Below are positions 41,881 through 50,505 of a stretch of 51,511 nt of DNA, piece by piece. The translations under genes were made by a program, and so were the position numbers. The DNA is taken from positions 5,249 to 56,759 of the forward strand of contig DKVN01000108.1 in assembly GCA_002491225.1 (NCBI GenBank), given 5' to 3'. Origin of the DNA: Faecalibacterium sp. UBA7177. Its GTDB lineage: Bacteria; Bacillota; Clostridia; Oscillospirales; Ruminococcaceae. Numbering within the stretch: position 1 is the stretch's first letter; every line of letters begins with the position of its first letter. The notes beneath the pieces are model-generated. The model was given only the letters and a program-made list of their open reading frames with translations. It searched no databases and had not been told where the DNA came from.

Positions 41881-42974
41881 GGCTGCCCAACGTGGGCAAG
41901 AGCACCCTGTTCAACGCCATCACCAGCACCAAAAACGCGGCGGCGGCCAACTATCCCTTCTGCACCATCGACCCCAACACCGGCATCGTCCCGGTGCCGG
42001 ACGCGCGGCTGGACAAGCTGGCCGACATCTGGCAGACCAACAAAAAAACGCCCGCCATCGTCGAGTTTGTCGATATCGCGGGCCTTGTCAAGGGGGCCTC
42101 CAAGGGCGAGGGGCTGGGCAACAAGTTCCTGGGAAACATCCGGGAGTGCGATGCCATCGTGCATGTGGTGCGCTGCTTTGAGGGCACCGACGTGGTGCAC
42201 GTCGAGGGCGCGGTGGACCCGCTGCGGGACATCGAGACGATCGACACCGAGCTGATTTTGAGCGACCTCGAGGTGGTGTCGAACCGCGCCGCCAAGTTTG
42301 CCAAGGCGGCCAAGACCGGGGACAAAAAGGCCGCCCCCGCCGCCGCGATGCTCGCCGCGCTCGAGGAGCACCTCGGCCGCGGCGAGAACGCCCGCACCTT
42401 TACGCCGGAGGACGACTCGGACGAGAACCTCGCCCTGCTGCGGGAGATGGGCCTTTTGAGCGGCAAGCCGATCATCTACGCCGCCAACCTCAGCGAGGAC
42501 GACCTGATGGACGGCATGGAGCAGAACCCCCACTACCAGGCGGTGCGGGCCCTGGCCGAAAAGGAGGGGGCCGAGTGCATCCCCATCTGCGCCAAGACCG
42601 AGGAGGACATCGCCGACTACCCCCCCGAGGAAAAGCGGGCCTTTCTGGCCGAGATGGGCATCGAGGCCACCGGCCTCGACAACCTCATCCAGGCCAGCTA
42701 CCACCTGTTGGGCCTGATCAGCTTTTTGACCGACGGCAAAAAGGAGTGCCGCGCCTGGACCATCCGCCGCGGCACCAGGGCCCCGCAGGCCGCCGGCAAG
42801 ATCCACTCGGATTTTGAGCGCGGCTTCATCCGGGCCAGCGTGGTGGCCTACGAGGACTTTGCCGCCTGCGATTACAGCATGGCCGCCGTCAAGGCCAAGG
42901 GCCTGCAGCGCACCGAGGGCAAGGAGTATGTGGTGCAGGACGGGGATATCATCGAGTTCTTGTTCAATGTGTAA
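41862..42974 (+). CDS. ychF: Redox-/ribosome-associated GTPase YchF (OLA1 family)
   Basis: 370-residue P-loop ATPase/GTPase conserved in nearly all bacteria, binding ribosomes and linked to stress and translation. G1 is GLPNVGKS; the switch region FVDIAGLVKGASKGEGLGNKFLGNIRE is the family signature; the C-terminal TGS domain includes FLTDGKKECRAWTIRRG, SAGKIHSDFERGFIRA-like and VQDGDIIEF. The leader (AAAGGAG 11 nt before the ATG) is supplied by the mobile island; the original leader is at 28079. Downstream genes are co-directional. Confidence 0.96.
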   Translation: MKLGIVGLPNVGKSTLFNAITSTKNAAAANYPFCTIDPNTGIVPVPDARLDKLADIWQTNKKTPAIVEFVDIAGLVKGASKGEGLGNKFLGNIRECDAIVHVVRCFEGTDVVHVEGAVDPLRDIETIDTELILSDLEVVSNRAAKFAKAAKTGDKKAAPAAAMLAALEEHLGRGENARTFTPEDDSDENLALLREMGLLSGKPIIYAANLSEDDLMDGMEQNPHYQAVRALAEKEGAECIPICAKTEEDIADYPPEEKRAFLAEMGIEATGLDNLIQASYHLLGLISFLTDGKKECRAWTIRRGTRAPQAAGKIHSDFERGFIRASVVAYEDFAACDYSMAAVKAKGLQRTEGKEYVVQDGDIIEFLFNV

Positions 42975-43069
42975 TCTAAGATGTAACGCGAATCTTCTAT
43001 AAGGCCCCGCGGCCCGCGCCGGGCGGTGGGACAACAACGAAAAACAAGCGTTTCAAGGAGGAAACACCA

Positions 43070-43753
43070 ATGGTATATGGCATCATGGGCGCAATGCCCG
43101 AGGAAGTGACCCAGCTCTGTGCAAAGCTGACCGACCGCACCGAGGAGGAGTACGCCGGGGTGCGCTACCACAAGGGGCGCTTGGGCGACAAGCAGCTGGT
43201 GGTCTGCTGCGCCGGGATGGGCAAGGCCAACGCGGCCTCCACCACCCAGGTGCTGATCACCCGGTACGAGGCCGAGCGGATCATCTTTTCCGGCATCGCG
43301 GGCAACATGAGCAGCGAGATCGGCATCGGGGATGTGGTCATCGGCGGCACGGTGGTTTACCACGACGCCGAGGTCGAGATGATCTGCCAGAGCGCCCCCT
43401 TCCTCAAGGAATACACCGGCGACCCGGAGATGGTGAAAGCGGCGATGGAGGCCTGCGAGGCGGCGGATACGGTGTATCTGGTGGGCAAGATCGCCACCGG
43501 CGACCGCTTTGTGGGGGACGCCGCCACCAAAAACGCCATCGCCGCGGCGGTGGAGCCGGACTGCGTTGAGATGGAGGGCGCGGCGGTCAGCCAGGTCGCG
43601 GCCCGCAATGGGGTGCCCTGCGTGATTCTGCGCGCCATGAGCGACGAGGCGGACGAGGAGGGCCGCGAGCGGATCGTGGAAAAGGACTTCAGCATCGACG
43701 AGTATATCAAGACGGCCACCGCGATCGTGGCCGGGATGCTCGAACGGCTGTAA
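43070..43753 (+). CDS. mtnN: 5'-methylthioadenosine/S-adenosylhomocysteine nucleosidase
   Basis: Cleaves adenine from methylthioadenosine and S-adenosylhomocysteine, recycling methylation products. 227 residues with GIMGAMPEEV at the N-terminus, FSGIAGNMSSEIGIGDVVIG, the catalytic glutamate stretch VEMEGAAVSQVA and ILRAMSDEAD. ATG follows AAGGAGG by about 8 nt. It lies 95 nt after ychF. Confidence 0.95.
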   Translation: MVYGIMGAMPEEVTQLCAKLTDRTEEEYAGVRYHKGRLGDKQLVVCCAGMGKANAASTTQVLITRYEAERIIFSGIAGNMSSEIGIGDVVIGGTVVYHDAEVEMICQSAPFLKEYTGDPEMVKAAMEACEAADTVYLVGKIATGDRFVGDAATKNAIAAAVEPDCVEMEGAAVSQVAARNGVPCVILRAMSDEADEEGRERIVEKDFSIDEYIKTATAIVAGMLERL

Positions 43754-43809
43754 CCGGGGTAAAAGCGCCCTACGATACGCCCAAAAACGCACAAAAGGAG
43801 GCGGCGACA

Positions 43810-44151
43810 TTGGCCGAACAGCCGCAGTTTGTCAAGCTGACCGGGTTTTCTTTTATGAAGGCGAACAGGCACTACAGCGGCTCGCGCGGGGGGCTGCAGT
43901 ACTGCGTGGATGTGGTAGACGGCGAGGACGGGGCCGCCTTTGAGGCGTCGGTCTGGCCGGGGCCCTACTGTAAGGAGCAGACCGACCCCGCCCAGTGCCA
44001 GACCGCCCGCTTCGCCTTTGACGAGGCGGGGATGCACGCCGCCGAGCGCTGGGTGGAGGAGCGGTACTACACCGAACCGGAGCGCTGGGATGCGGCGGCG
44101 AAGTGCTCGATCCTTGATGCCGAGCCGTGGCAGCAGGAGCAGCCGGAATAG
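43810..44151 (+). CDS. Hypothetical protein, 113 residues
   Basis: Not recognised. Starts with TTG 8 nt after AAAGGAGG. The protein has an aromatic, basic N-terminus (FVKLTGFSFMKANRHYSGSRGGLQYCVDV) followed by acidic helical sequence with WVEERYYTEPERW. No signal or membrane segment. Downstream of mtnN by 56 nt and probably co-transcribed; a strong terminator follows. Confidence 0.65.
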   Translation: MAEQPQFVKLTGFSFMKANRHYSGSRGGLQYCVDVVDGEDGAAFEASVWPGPYCKEQTDPAQCQTARFAFDEAGMHAAERWVEERYYTEPERWDAAAKCSILDAEPWQQEQPE

Positions 44152-44223
44152 AACAAGGCGCTTTTGGGCGCTTTTGCACAAAGACAGCCCGCTAAATTTG
44201 TGCGGGATGCCAGCATAAAAGCG

Positions 44224-44269
44224 ACCCGCCGGGCCCTCCCTGATGGCAGGGGAGGCCCGGCGGGTTTTT
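44224..44269 (+). terminator. Strong intrinsic terminator
   Basis: 17-bp arms ACCCGCCGGGCCCTCCC (44224-44240) and the complementary 44249-44265, with one mismatch, then TTTTT. Ends the ychF-mtnN direction of transcription and faces the convergent minus-strand genes. Confidence 0.9.
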
Positions 44270-44382
44270 GTGTGGTTGGGTCAGTTCGCAGGTCGGCTGG
44301 CGGGGCGCTGGCAAGGATGCGGGCGCGGGCCGCGGCTGCAATGCGCAGGATCGCGGGGCGCTTCTGTCAGGCGGGCATGCGC

Positions 44383-44835
44383 TCAGAGATACCTGCGCAG
44401 CTCCTCCGCGCCCTGCTGCTCGAGGCGGCAGAGCTCGTCGGCCAGCTGTTTGGCCCCGACGCTGGCGTGGGGGCAGTCCTTCTGGGCGGCGGCGCAGTCG
44501 GCGTTGCCCAGGTCCGCCCCCTGGATCAGCATCTCGGCCAGGTGGTGGGTGCTGCGGTCGGTCAGGGTGTCGGCGGCGATGCCCATGTGGGTGGCCATCC
44601 GGGCCCACGGGGTCTGGCCTTTGGCCTCGCTGTCCAGCGCGGCCAGGGCGGTGTGGGCCTTCTGGTTGATGGCCCGGTACTCCTTTTGCTGGCGGTACAG
44701 TTCGGCCTTAAAGGCGCGGTCCTCAGCCATGGGCAGCAGCTGGCCGAGGGTGTTCTTGCCCATCTCGCTGCCCCGCACCACCGCCTGCAGCAGCGCCTCG
44801 TTCTGGGCCTGCGGGCTGTGTTCCGGTCGTGTCAC
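44383..44835 (-). CDS. Hypothetical helical protein, 150 residues
   Basis: An all-helical protein of a type common in Clostridia, with the pattern NEALLQAVVRGSEMGKNTLG, WARMATHMGIAADTLTDRSTHHLAEMLIQGADLG and a C-terminal Leu-rich helix. It resembles ferritin-like or DUF2383-like four-helix proteins in outline. Function unknown. GTG start with AAAGGGGG about 13 nt upstream; somewhat uncertain. It follows malQ on the same strand after 156 nt. Confidence 0.65.
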   Translation of the reverse strand: MTRPEHSPQAQNEALLQAVVRGSEMGKNTLGQLLPMAEDRAFKAELYRQQKEYRAINQKAHTALAALDSEAKGQTPWARMATHMGIAADTLTDRSTHHLAEMLIQGADLGNADCAAAQKDCPHASVGAKQLADELCRLEQQGAEELRRYL

Positions 44836-44991
44836 GGTGTTGTTTTCCCCCTTTGTTGGGGCGGCGGGGCGGGCCGGGGGCCCGCCGGGTACTGCCGCCC
44901 GCGGTTCCTGCCGCCGGGCGGCGGTTTTGCGGCCCGGCAGGCGGTTGTCCGGTTTTTTCGGCAGGATTAGTATATGGGGAAAACGGGCGTT

Positions 44992-46665
44992 TTATACGGT
45001 GTGGGCCGCGGCATTGTTGGCGGGCGGTGTGGGTGCCCTATCGGCCGCGCCTGCCGCGGCGGGCGGCTCTTTGCACGCATCCGGGCCCTCCTCCGGGCGC
45101 TCGATCGGCTCGTCCGGTTTCTCCGGTTCCTCCGGCAGCGGCTCGGCCCGGCCAAAGACGGCGCAGAGGGCGCGGATCTCTTTTGCCAGCGCCGGGGTGC
45201 AGACGCCGTCTTTGGCCCGCCAGCCCCAGTTGCCGCCCAGCACGCCGGGCTGGTTGATCCGCGCCTCGGCCCCGAGGGCGAGCCAGTCGGCCAGGGGGAT
45301 CACCGCGATCCGGGCCGGGCTGGCCAGCGCCCCGCGCACAAAGCCGCGCACCTGGGTCTCGAGGGAGTCGTGCTCGGTAAGGCCCAGATAGGCCAGCGCC
45401 TTGGCCCGCTCGCCGGGGGCGGCGGTGTCGGTCAGCCAGCCGGCGATGGTGGTGTTGTCGTGGGTGCCGGGGTAGACCACAAAGTTCTTCTCGTGGTTGT
45501 GGGGCAGGTACTCGCTGTCCTGCCCGGGGGTAAAGGCGAACTGCAGCACCTTCATGCCGGGGAAGCCGCTCTCGCGCAGCAAAACCCGCACGCTGTCGAA
45601 CAGTTCGCCCAGGTCCTCGGCCACGATCGGCAGCTCGCCCAGCTGGCGGCGCAGCGCCTCAAACAGCTCCATGCCGGGGCCCTGCTCCCAGCGGCCCACC
45701 CGGGCGGTGGGGCTCTCGGCCGGGATGGCCCAGTAGGTGTCAAAGCCACGGAAATGGTCAATCCTCACGATGTCATAGAGCCGCAGCGCGCAGCGCAGCC
45801 GCTCGGCCCACCAGGCGTAGCCGGTCTCGCGGTGGTGGGGCCAGTGGTAGAGCGGGTTGCCCCAGAGCTGGCCGTCCGCCGAGAAGTAGTCCGGCGGGCA
45901 TCCGGCCACACGGGTGGGGCGGCCCTCCCCGTCCATCTCGAACAGGCTGCGCCCGGCCCAGGCGTCGGCCGAGTCGGCCGAGACATAGATCGGCAGGTCC
46001 CCCATGATCCGCACGCCCTTTGCGTTGGCGTAGCCTTTCAGCGCCGCCCACTGGCGGCTGAAGGTGAACTGCACAAACTTCCAAAAGCCGATCTCGTCCG
46101 CCCGGCGCTCGGCCAGTTCGGCCATCGCCTGCGGCTCCCGGCGGCGCAGCGGGGCGGGCCACTCGAGGTAGGAGCGCATGCCGCACTCCTCCTTGGCGGC
46201 CATGTAGAGGGCGTAGTCCTCGAGCCAGGAGTCGTTCAAAAAGCAAAAGCGGTAGGATTCGTCCGAACAGGGGGTCTCGCAGCCGGGTACGGGGCGCCGG
46301 GCCTTCCAGCGGGCGTAGGCGGCGCGCAGCACCCCAAAGCGGTGGGTGTACACCGCTTCATAATCCACCTGACCGGCGTTTTTGCCCCAGGGCAGGGCCT
46401 CGTACTCCTCCGGGCGCAGCAGGCCCTCGGCGGCGAGGGTGTCGAGGTCGATGAAATAGGGGTTGCCCGCAAAGGCCGAGCAGCTCTGGTAGGGGCTGTC
46501 CCCGTAGCCGGTGGGGCCCAGCGGCAGCAGCTGCCAGATGCTCTGCCCGGCCTCGGCGAGGAAATCCACAAAGGCATACGCCTCTTTGCCAAAGCAGCCG
46601 ATGCCGCCCGGGCCGGGCAGGCTGGCTAAAGGCATGAGGATGCCGCATTCCCGTTTTGTCTGCAT
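44992..46665 (-). CDS. malQ: 4-alpha-glucanotransferase
   Basis: Transfers alpha-1,4-glucan segments between maltodextrins (amylomaltase, GH77). About 557 residues. N-terminal ILMPLASLPGPGGIGCFG, GYGDSPYQSCSAFAGNPYFIDLD, nucleophile aspartate in VRIDHFRGFDTYWAIP, acid/base glutamate in IVAEDLG, and NTTIAGWL. A C-terminal Pro/Glu/Ala tail of about 50 residues is extra. ATG 46665 follows AGGAGTG by 8 nt; the longer frame upstream is not supported. It lies 73 nt after a lipoprotein gene, likely one operon for maltodextrin use. Confidence 0.94.
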   Translation of the reverse strand: MQTKRECGILMPLASLPGPGGIGCFGKEAYAFVDFLAEAGQSIWQLLPLGPTGYGDSPYQSCSAFAGNPYFIDLDTLAAEGLLRPEEYEALPWGKNAGQVDYEAVYTHRFGVLRAAYARWKARRPVPGCETPCSDESYRFCFLNDSWLEDYALYMAAKEECGMRSYLEWPAPLRRREPQAMAELAERRADEIGFWKFVQFTFSRQWAALKGYANAKGVRIMGDLPIYVSADSADAWAGRSLFEMDGEGRPTRVAGCPPDYFSADGQLWGNPLYHWPHHRETGYAWWAERLRCALRLYDIVRIDHFRGFDTYWAIPAESPTARVGRWEQGPGMELFEALRRQLGELPIVAEDLGELFDSVRVLLRESGFPGMKVLQFAFTPGQDSEYLPHNHEKNFVVYPGTHDNTTIAGWLTDTAAPGERAKALAYLGLTEHDSLETQVRGFVRGALASPARIAVIPLADWLALGAEARINQPGVLGGNWGWRAKDGVCTPALAKEIRALCAVFGRAEPLPEEPEKPDEPIERPEEGPDACKEPPAAAGAADRAPTPPANNAAAHTV

Positions 46666-46738
46666 AACAAGGACACTCCTGTTCTCGAAAAAGATGGGGC
46701 GGGGCGCGCCCGGAATGCTTGCGATTTGAAAAATCCGC

Positions 46739-48202
46739 TCAGCTCTGCCCCAATGCCGCCAGCACCGCCTCGACATAGGCGGGCCGCTGGGAGGGGCTCC
46801 ACTGGGCCTGGGGCAGCCAATCCCCGGTGAGCACCGCGCTGACCGCGGCGTGCGCGGCGGGGGAGAAGGCGGCGGCAAGGTCGGGCAGGATCTCGCCCGA
46901 GGCGATCGCCGCGGCGAGCGAGACCTGCGCGGGGCTCTCGCCCGCAGCCCCGGCGATGCCCAAAAGGCCGGTGCAGCGGGTCAGCGCCTGCTGGCCCTCG
47001 GCCGAAAAGGAGAGCCAGAGCAAAAAGCTCTCGGCCCCGAGCCGCTGGGCCTCGCTGGCCCCGGCCGGGATGGCCAGCCAGCCCGGCGTGGCCGCCACCG
47101 GCCAGCTGGTCAGCTGTTCGAGGGTAAAAGCAGCGGCGGACGAAAGGTCGGTCTCGTCCAGCGAGTACTTGAGCGGGATCAGCACCAGCCGCGCGGCAAA
47201 CTCCGGTTCGCAAAGGGCGGCGAGCGCCCCGCTGCCCGCCCGGCAAAAGACCGCGCGGCCCTCCTGCAAGAGGGCGGCGGCGTCCGCCAAGGTCTGCGCG
47301 GCGGCCGCATCGCTGCCATTGCCGCCATTGTCACCGCTGCCCGCCCCGCGCAGCAGCGGGCCGGACGGCCCGGCCATCCAGCCCGTTTCCAGCCGGAGGG
47401 CGGCCCAGAGGCTGTTCAGCGGGCCGGTCAGCAGGGCGGGGTCGGGCTGTACCGTGTCCAGCCCGGCAAAGGCGGCGCAGAGCAGCGGGCTGAGCGCGCT
47501 GCCAGCAAAGGCGTTTGGCGCGGCGGCGGGCACCGCGAACACCCCGGTCAGGTTTTGGGCGGCGGCGGGCGGTTCGGCGGGCAGGGAGAAGGCCTGCCCC
47601 GCGAGGGTGACCGTCTGTTCGGACGGCTGTTCGATCCAGCCGCCGAGGGCCTCGATGAAGGCCTCCCACTCCGCCCAGCTGGCCCGCTGCAAAAGCTCTG
47701 GGGTGAAGCCCTCGCCCAGCAGCGCGGCGAGCAGTTCGCCATCGGCAAGGTAGCCGTAGCCCTCAAGACCCAGCGGCAGGGCGCAGCAGCCCTCCGCCTC
47801 ACTTTGGCCGGGCAGGGCGCTGGCCGACTGCGCCAGCACCCCGAGCAGCGGCTCGGCCGAGAGGTCGGCATAGTTTTCGGCGTTTGGGCGGCGGGCCAGC
47901 AGCGCCAGCCCGGCCTCCTCGGCCGAGCTGACCCACTCGACCGCGGCCCCCTGCCCGGCGCACCAGGCCTCGATCAGGGCGGAAAACCCGGCGGGCGCGG
48001 CCTCCTCCGCGACAAAAAGGCGCAGCGGCTCGGGCTGCGGCGTGGCCGAGGGGGCGGGGGCCTCCGGGCCGGGGGTCGGCTGGGGCAGCAGCGAGAGCCC
48101 CGGCAGGGAGCAGCCGGCCAGCAGGCAGGCCGCCAGCAGGGCGGACAGCAGCCGGATGCCGCGACGCGCAAACACGCGGCGGCGCAGGGCGGTGCGGCGC
48201 AT
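46739..48202 (-). CDS. Extracellular solute-binding lipoprotein
   Basis: 487 residues with a type II signal peptide (LLSALLAACLLAGC; lipid-modified cysteine at 31) followed by a Pro-rich linker with PQPTPGPEAPAPSATPQP. The body resembles sugar-binding proteins of ABC importers (PLKYSLDETDLSSAAAFTLEQLTSWPVAATPGWLAIPAG; SFLLWLSFSAEGQQALTRC) but is poorly conserved and very Ala-rich. No permease or ATPase genes adjoin, so it may be an orphan or serve a distant transporter. Upstream of malQ, which suggests maltodextrin, by context only. ATG 48202 follows AAAGGAGG by 7 nt. Confidence 0.75.
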   Translation of the reverse strand: MRRTALRRRVFARRGIRLLSALLAACLLAGCSLPGLSLLPQPTPGPEAPAPSATPQPEPLRLFVAEEAAPAGFSALIEAWCAGQGAAVEWVSSAEEAGLALLARRPNAENYADLSAEPLLGVLAQSASALPGQSEAEGCCALPLGLEGYGYLADGELLAALLGEGFTPELLQRASWAEWEAFIEALGGWIEQPSEQTVTLAGQAFSLPAEPPAAAQNLTGVFAVPAAAPNAFAGSALSPLLCAAFAGLDTVQPDPALLTGPLNSLWAALRLETGWMAGPSGPLLRGAGSGDNGGNGSDAAAAQTLADAAALLQEGRAVFCRAGSGALAALCEPEFAARLVLIPLKYSLDETDLSSAAAFTLEQLTSWPVAATPGWLAIPAGASEAQRLGAESFLLWLSFSAEGQQALTRCTGLLGIAGAAGESPAQVSLAAAIASGEILPDLAAAFSPAAHAAVSAVLTGDWLPQAQWSPSQRPAYVEAVLAALGQS

Positions 48203-48322
48203 GGCAGAGCCTCCTTTCCGGGACGTGTGAGTCGATTTTGGATTATCATACCATATTTCAGAGCGTTTTTCCACCCGTGCGGGCGAACGGGATGCCGCCC
48301 GGCCCAAACCCGGCCTTTGCGC

Positions 48323-48351
48323 TTGACACGCGCGGCGCGGGTGGCTATCAT
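48323..48351 (+). promoter_or_regulatory. Promoter of the AlaX-trmB unit
   Basis: Consensus -35 TTGACA (48323-48328), 17-nt spacer, -10 TATCAT (48346-48351). The gap 48203-48457 has no other gene. On the minus strand TATGAT (48250-48245) may serve the lipoprotein. Confidence 0.75.
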
Positions 48352-48364
48352 GGTAGGCATACCG

Positions 48365-48398
48365 ATTTCGGACAAGAACAAATTTCGGACAGGAACAA
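48365..48398 (+). repeat. Tandem 17-bp repeat in the AlaX leader
   Basis: ATTTCGGACAAGAACAA (48365-48381) and ATTTCGGACAGGAACAA (48382-48398), one mismatch, head to tail, just after the promoter. It lies at the 5' end of the mRNA; function unknown. Confidence 0.7.
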
Positions 48399-48457
48399 AA
48401 AAGGCCGGGCCGCGCAGCGAAAAAATGCGGGCCCGGCAGGAGGACGCGAAAAACAAG

Positions 48458-49657
48458 ATGGACGCACTGCATTGCGAGACAAAAAAGCTGTATTATGACC
48501 AGCCCTGGATCACCCGCTTCACCGCCCGGGTGCTGGGGTGCGAACCCGCGGAGGGCGGCTGGCAGGTGATGCTGGACGAGACCGCCTTTTACCCCGAGGG
48601 GGGCGGCCAGCCCGCCGACCATGGCGTTTTGGGCGACGCGCAGGTGCTGGACGTGCACGAGCGGGAGGGCCGCATCCTGCACCGCACCGACGCCCCGCTG
48701 CCGGTGGGCGGCAGGGTGGATGGCGCGATCGACGAGGCGCGGCGGCTCGAACTAAGCCAGCAGCACACCGGCGAGCACATCCTCAGCGGCATTTTGCACG
48801 AGATGTTCGGGGCCGAGAATGTCGGCTTCCACATCGGGGAGGAGATTGTCACCCTCGACACCAGCCTGCCCATCCCGCCCGAGGGGCTGGCCGAGGCCGA
48901 GCGCCGGGCCAACGCCGTGATCTGGGCGGACATCCCGGTGCGCGATTTCTGGCCCAGCCCGGAGGAACTGGCAGCCCTCACCTACCGCAGCAAAAAGGCG
49001 CTCGAGGGCCCGGTGCGGATCGTCGAGATCGCCGGGGCCGACCGCTGCGCCTGCTGCGGCACCCATCTGGCCCGGGCCGGGCAGGTGGGCATGATCAAGA
49101 TCGTGGCGGCCCAGAACTACAAGCGCGGCACCCGCATCACCATCGCCTGCGGCGTGCGGGCGCTGGCCGATTACCGGACCAAGTGCGCCGAGCAGGCCGG
49201 GATCAGCGTCCAGCTCAGCGCAAAGCCGGGCCGGTTGGCCGAGGCGGTCGGGCGGCTGGCGGCCGAGGCCGACGCCCTCAAGGCAAAGCTGGCCGAGCGG
49301 GAGAACCGCCTCTTCGCCCTGCTGGCCGCCGAGGTGGCCCCCGGCAGCGCCCCGGCGCTGCTCTGCGAGGGGCTGAACCCGGACGGGCTGCGGCGGCTCT
49401 GCGGCGCCCTCTGCGAGCGGACGGACGCCCCCTGCGCGGCCTTCAGCCCGGCGGCGGGCGGCGGCTTTGCCTACGCCCTCGGCTGGGCCGGGCAGGACGC
49501 GGCGGGGCGGCCCGGCGACATCCGCCCGCTGGGCAGGGCGCTCAACGAGGCCTTTGCGGGCCGGGGCGGCGGCAAGCCGGGGCTGGTGCAGGGCAGCATC
49601 GCCGCGCCGGATTTTGCGGCCATCGAACAATTCTGGAAGGAGCGGACAGGCCAATGA
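48458..49657 (+). CDS. AlaX-type alanyl-tRNA editing protein
   Basis: Hydrolyses mischarged alanyl-tRNA (Ser/Gly). 399 residues. N-terminal DETAFYPEGGGQPADHG; zinc site QQHTGEHILSGILH and CACCGTHLARAGQVG, the H-x3-H and C-x3-H motifs; a coiled segment near 250-285 and a C-terminal DHHA1-like part ending GGKPGLVQGS. Cytosolic. ATG 48458 fits the family start, but AGGAGG is 14 nt upstream; ATG 48425 is the alternative. Overlaps trmB by ATGA. The long open frame upstream is the lipoprotein shadow. Confidence 0.88.
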   Translation: MDALHCETKKLYYDQPWITRFTARVLGCEPAEGGWQVMLDETAFYPEGGGQPADHGVLGDAQVLDVHEREGRILHRTDAPLPVGGRVDGAIDEARRLELSQQHTGEHILSGILHEMFGAENVGFHIGEEIVTLDTSLPIPPEGLAEAERRANAVIWADIPVRDFWPSPEELAALTYRSKKALEGPVRIVEIAGADRCACCGTHLARAGQVGMIKIVAAQNYKRGTRITIACGVRALADYRTKCAEQAGISVQLSAKPGRLAEAVGRLAAEADALKAKLAERENRLFALLAAEVAPGSAPALLCEGLNPDGLRRLCGALCERTDAPCAAFSPAAGGGFAYALGWAGQDAAGRPGDIRPLGRALNEAFAGRGGGKPGLVQGSIAAPDFAAIEQFWKERTGQ

Positions 49658-50505
49658 GGATGCGGTTCAAACCCTACGCGCGGGCCGAGCTGCTGGCCTG
49701 CCCCTTCCACGCGCACGCCCCGCTCGAGCAGCGCGGGCACTGGCGGGAGCGGTTCGCCCGGCCGGAGCAGCCGCTGCATCTCGAGCTCGGCTGCGGCAAG
49801 GGCGGCTTTCTGGCGGCGGTCGCCAGCGCCCACCCCGAGAACAACTACATGGGCATCGACATCACCGACAAGGTGCTGGTGCTGGCCAAGCGCAAGATCG
49901 AGGCCGCCTATGCCGAAAAGGGGCTTGCGCCGGACAATGTGGCCATCCTGAGCCTCGACATCGAGCGGATCGCGAACGCCCTCGCGCCCGAGGACACGGT
50001 CGAGCGGATCTACATCAACTTCTGCAACCCCTGGAACCGCAAGGCCAGCCACAAAAAGCACCGGCTCACCCACACCCGCCAGCTGGCGGCCTACCGGGCG
50101 TTTCTGCGGGACGGGGGCGAGGTGTACTTCAAAACCGACGACGACGGCCTCTTTGCGGACAGTCTCGCGTACTTCCCCGAGGCGGGCTACGAGATCCTCT
50201 GGCAGACCCGCGACCTGCACGCCGACGAGCCCGCCTGGAACATCCGCACCGAGCACGAGGCGATGTTCACCGCCGAGGGCATCCCCACCAAGGCGCTGAT
50301 CGCCCGAAAAAAGCCGGTGAGCGAGGCCGAGCTCGCCGCGGGCCTCGCCCGGCGCACCGCGCTGGAAAAGGCGGCCGCGGCGGCGCGGCGGGCGGCGGCG
50401 GAGGGGCAGAGCGCAGAGGCCGCAGATTCGAAAACCGCCGCGCGGGCGGCAGACCCGGCCGAGAAAAGGGCCGATGGGCCCAAAGGAGGGCTGAGATGCC
50501 GATGA
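49654..50505 (+). CDS. trmB: tRNA (guanine46-N7)-methyltransferase
   Basis: Methylates G46 of tRNA variable loops using AdoMet. The first 215 residues are standard: LELGCGKGGFLAAVA (AdoMet motif I), GIDITDKVLVLAKRK, IYINFCNPWNRKASHKKHRLTH (the catalytic PWPKxRHxK-like motif), FKTDDDGLFADSL and NIRTEHEAMF. Then a 65-residue Ala/Arg/Glu-rich tail not needed for activity. ATG overlaps the AlaX stop (ATGA). Confidence 0.93.
   Translation: MRMRFKPYARAELLACPFHAHAPLEQRGHWRERFARPEQPLHLELGCGKGGFLAAVASAHPENNYMGIDITDKVLVLAKRKIEAAYAEKGLAPDNVAILSLDIERIANALAPEDTVERIYINFCNPWNRKASHKKHRLTHTRQLAAYRAFLRDGGEVYFKTDDDGLFADSLAYFPEAGYEILWQTRDLHADEPAWNIRTEHEAMFTAEGIPTKALIARKKPVSEAELAAGLARRTALEKAAAAARRAAAEGQSAEAADSKTAARAADPAEKRADGPKGGLRCR

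Noticed and set aside
46850..49657. A single 935-codon open frame
   Set aside because: The upstream part is antisense to the lipoprotein gene; the family start of the AlaX protein is at 48458.
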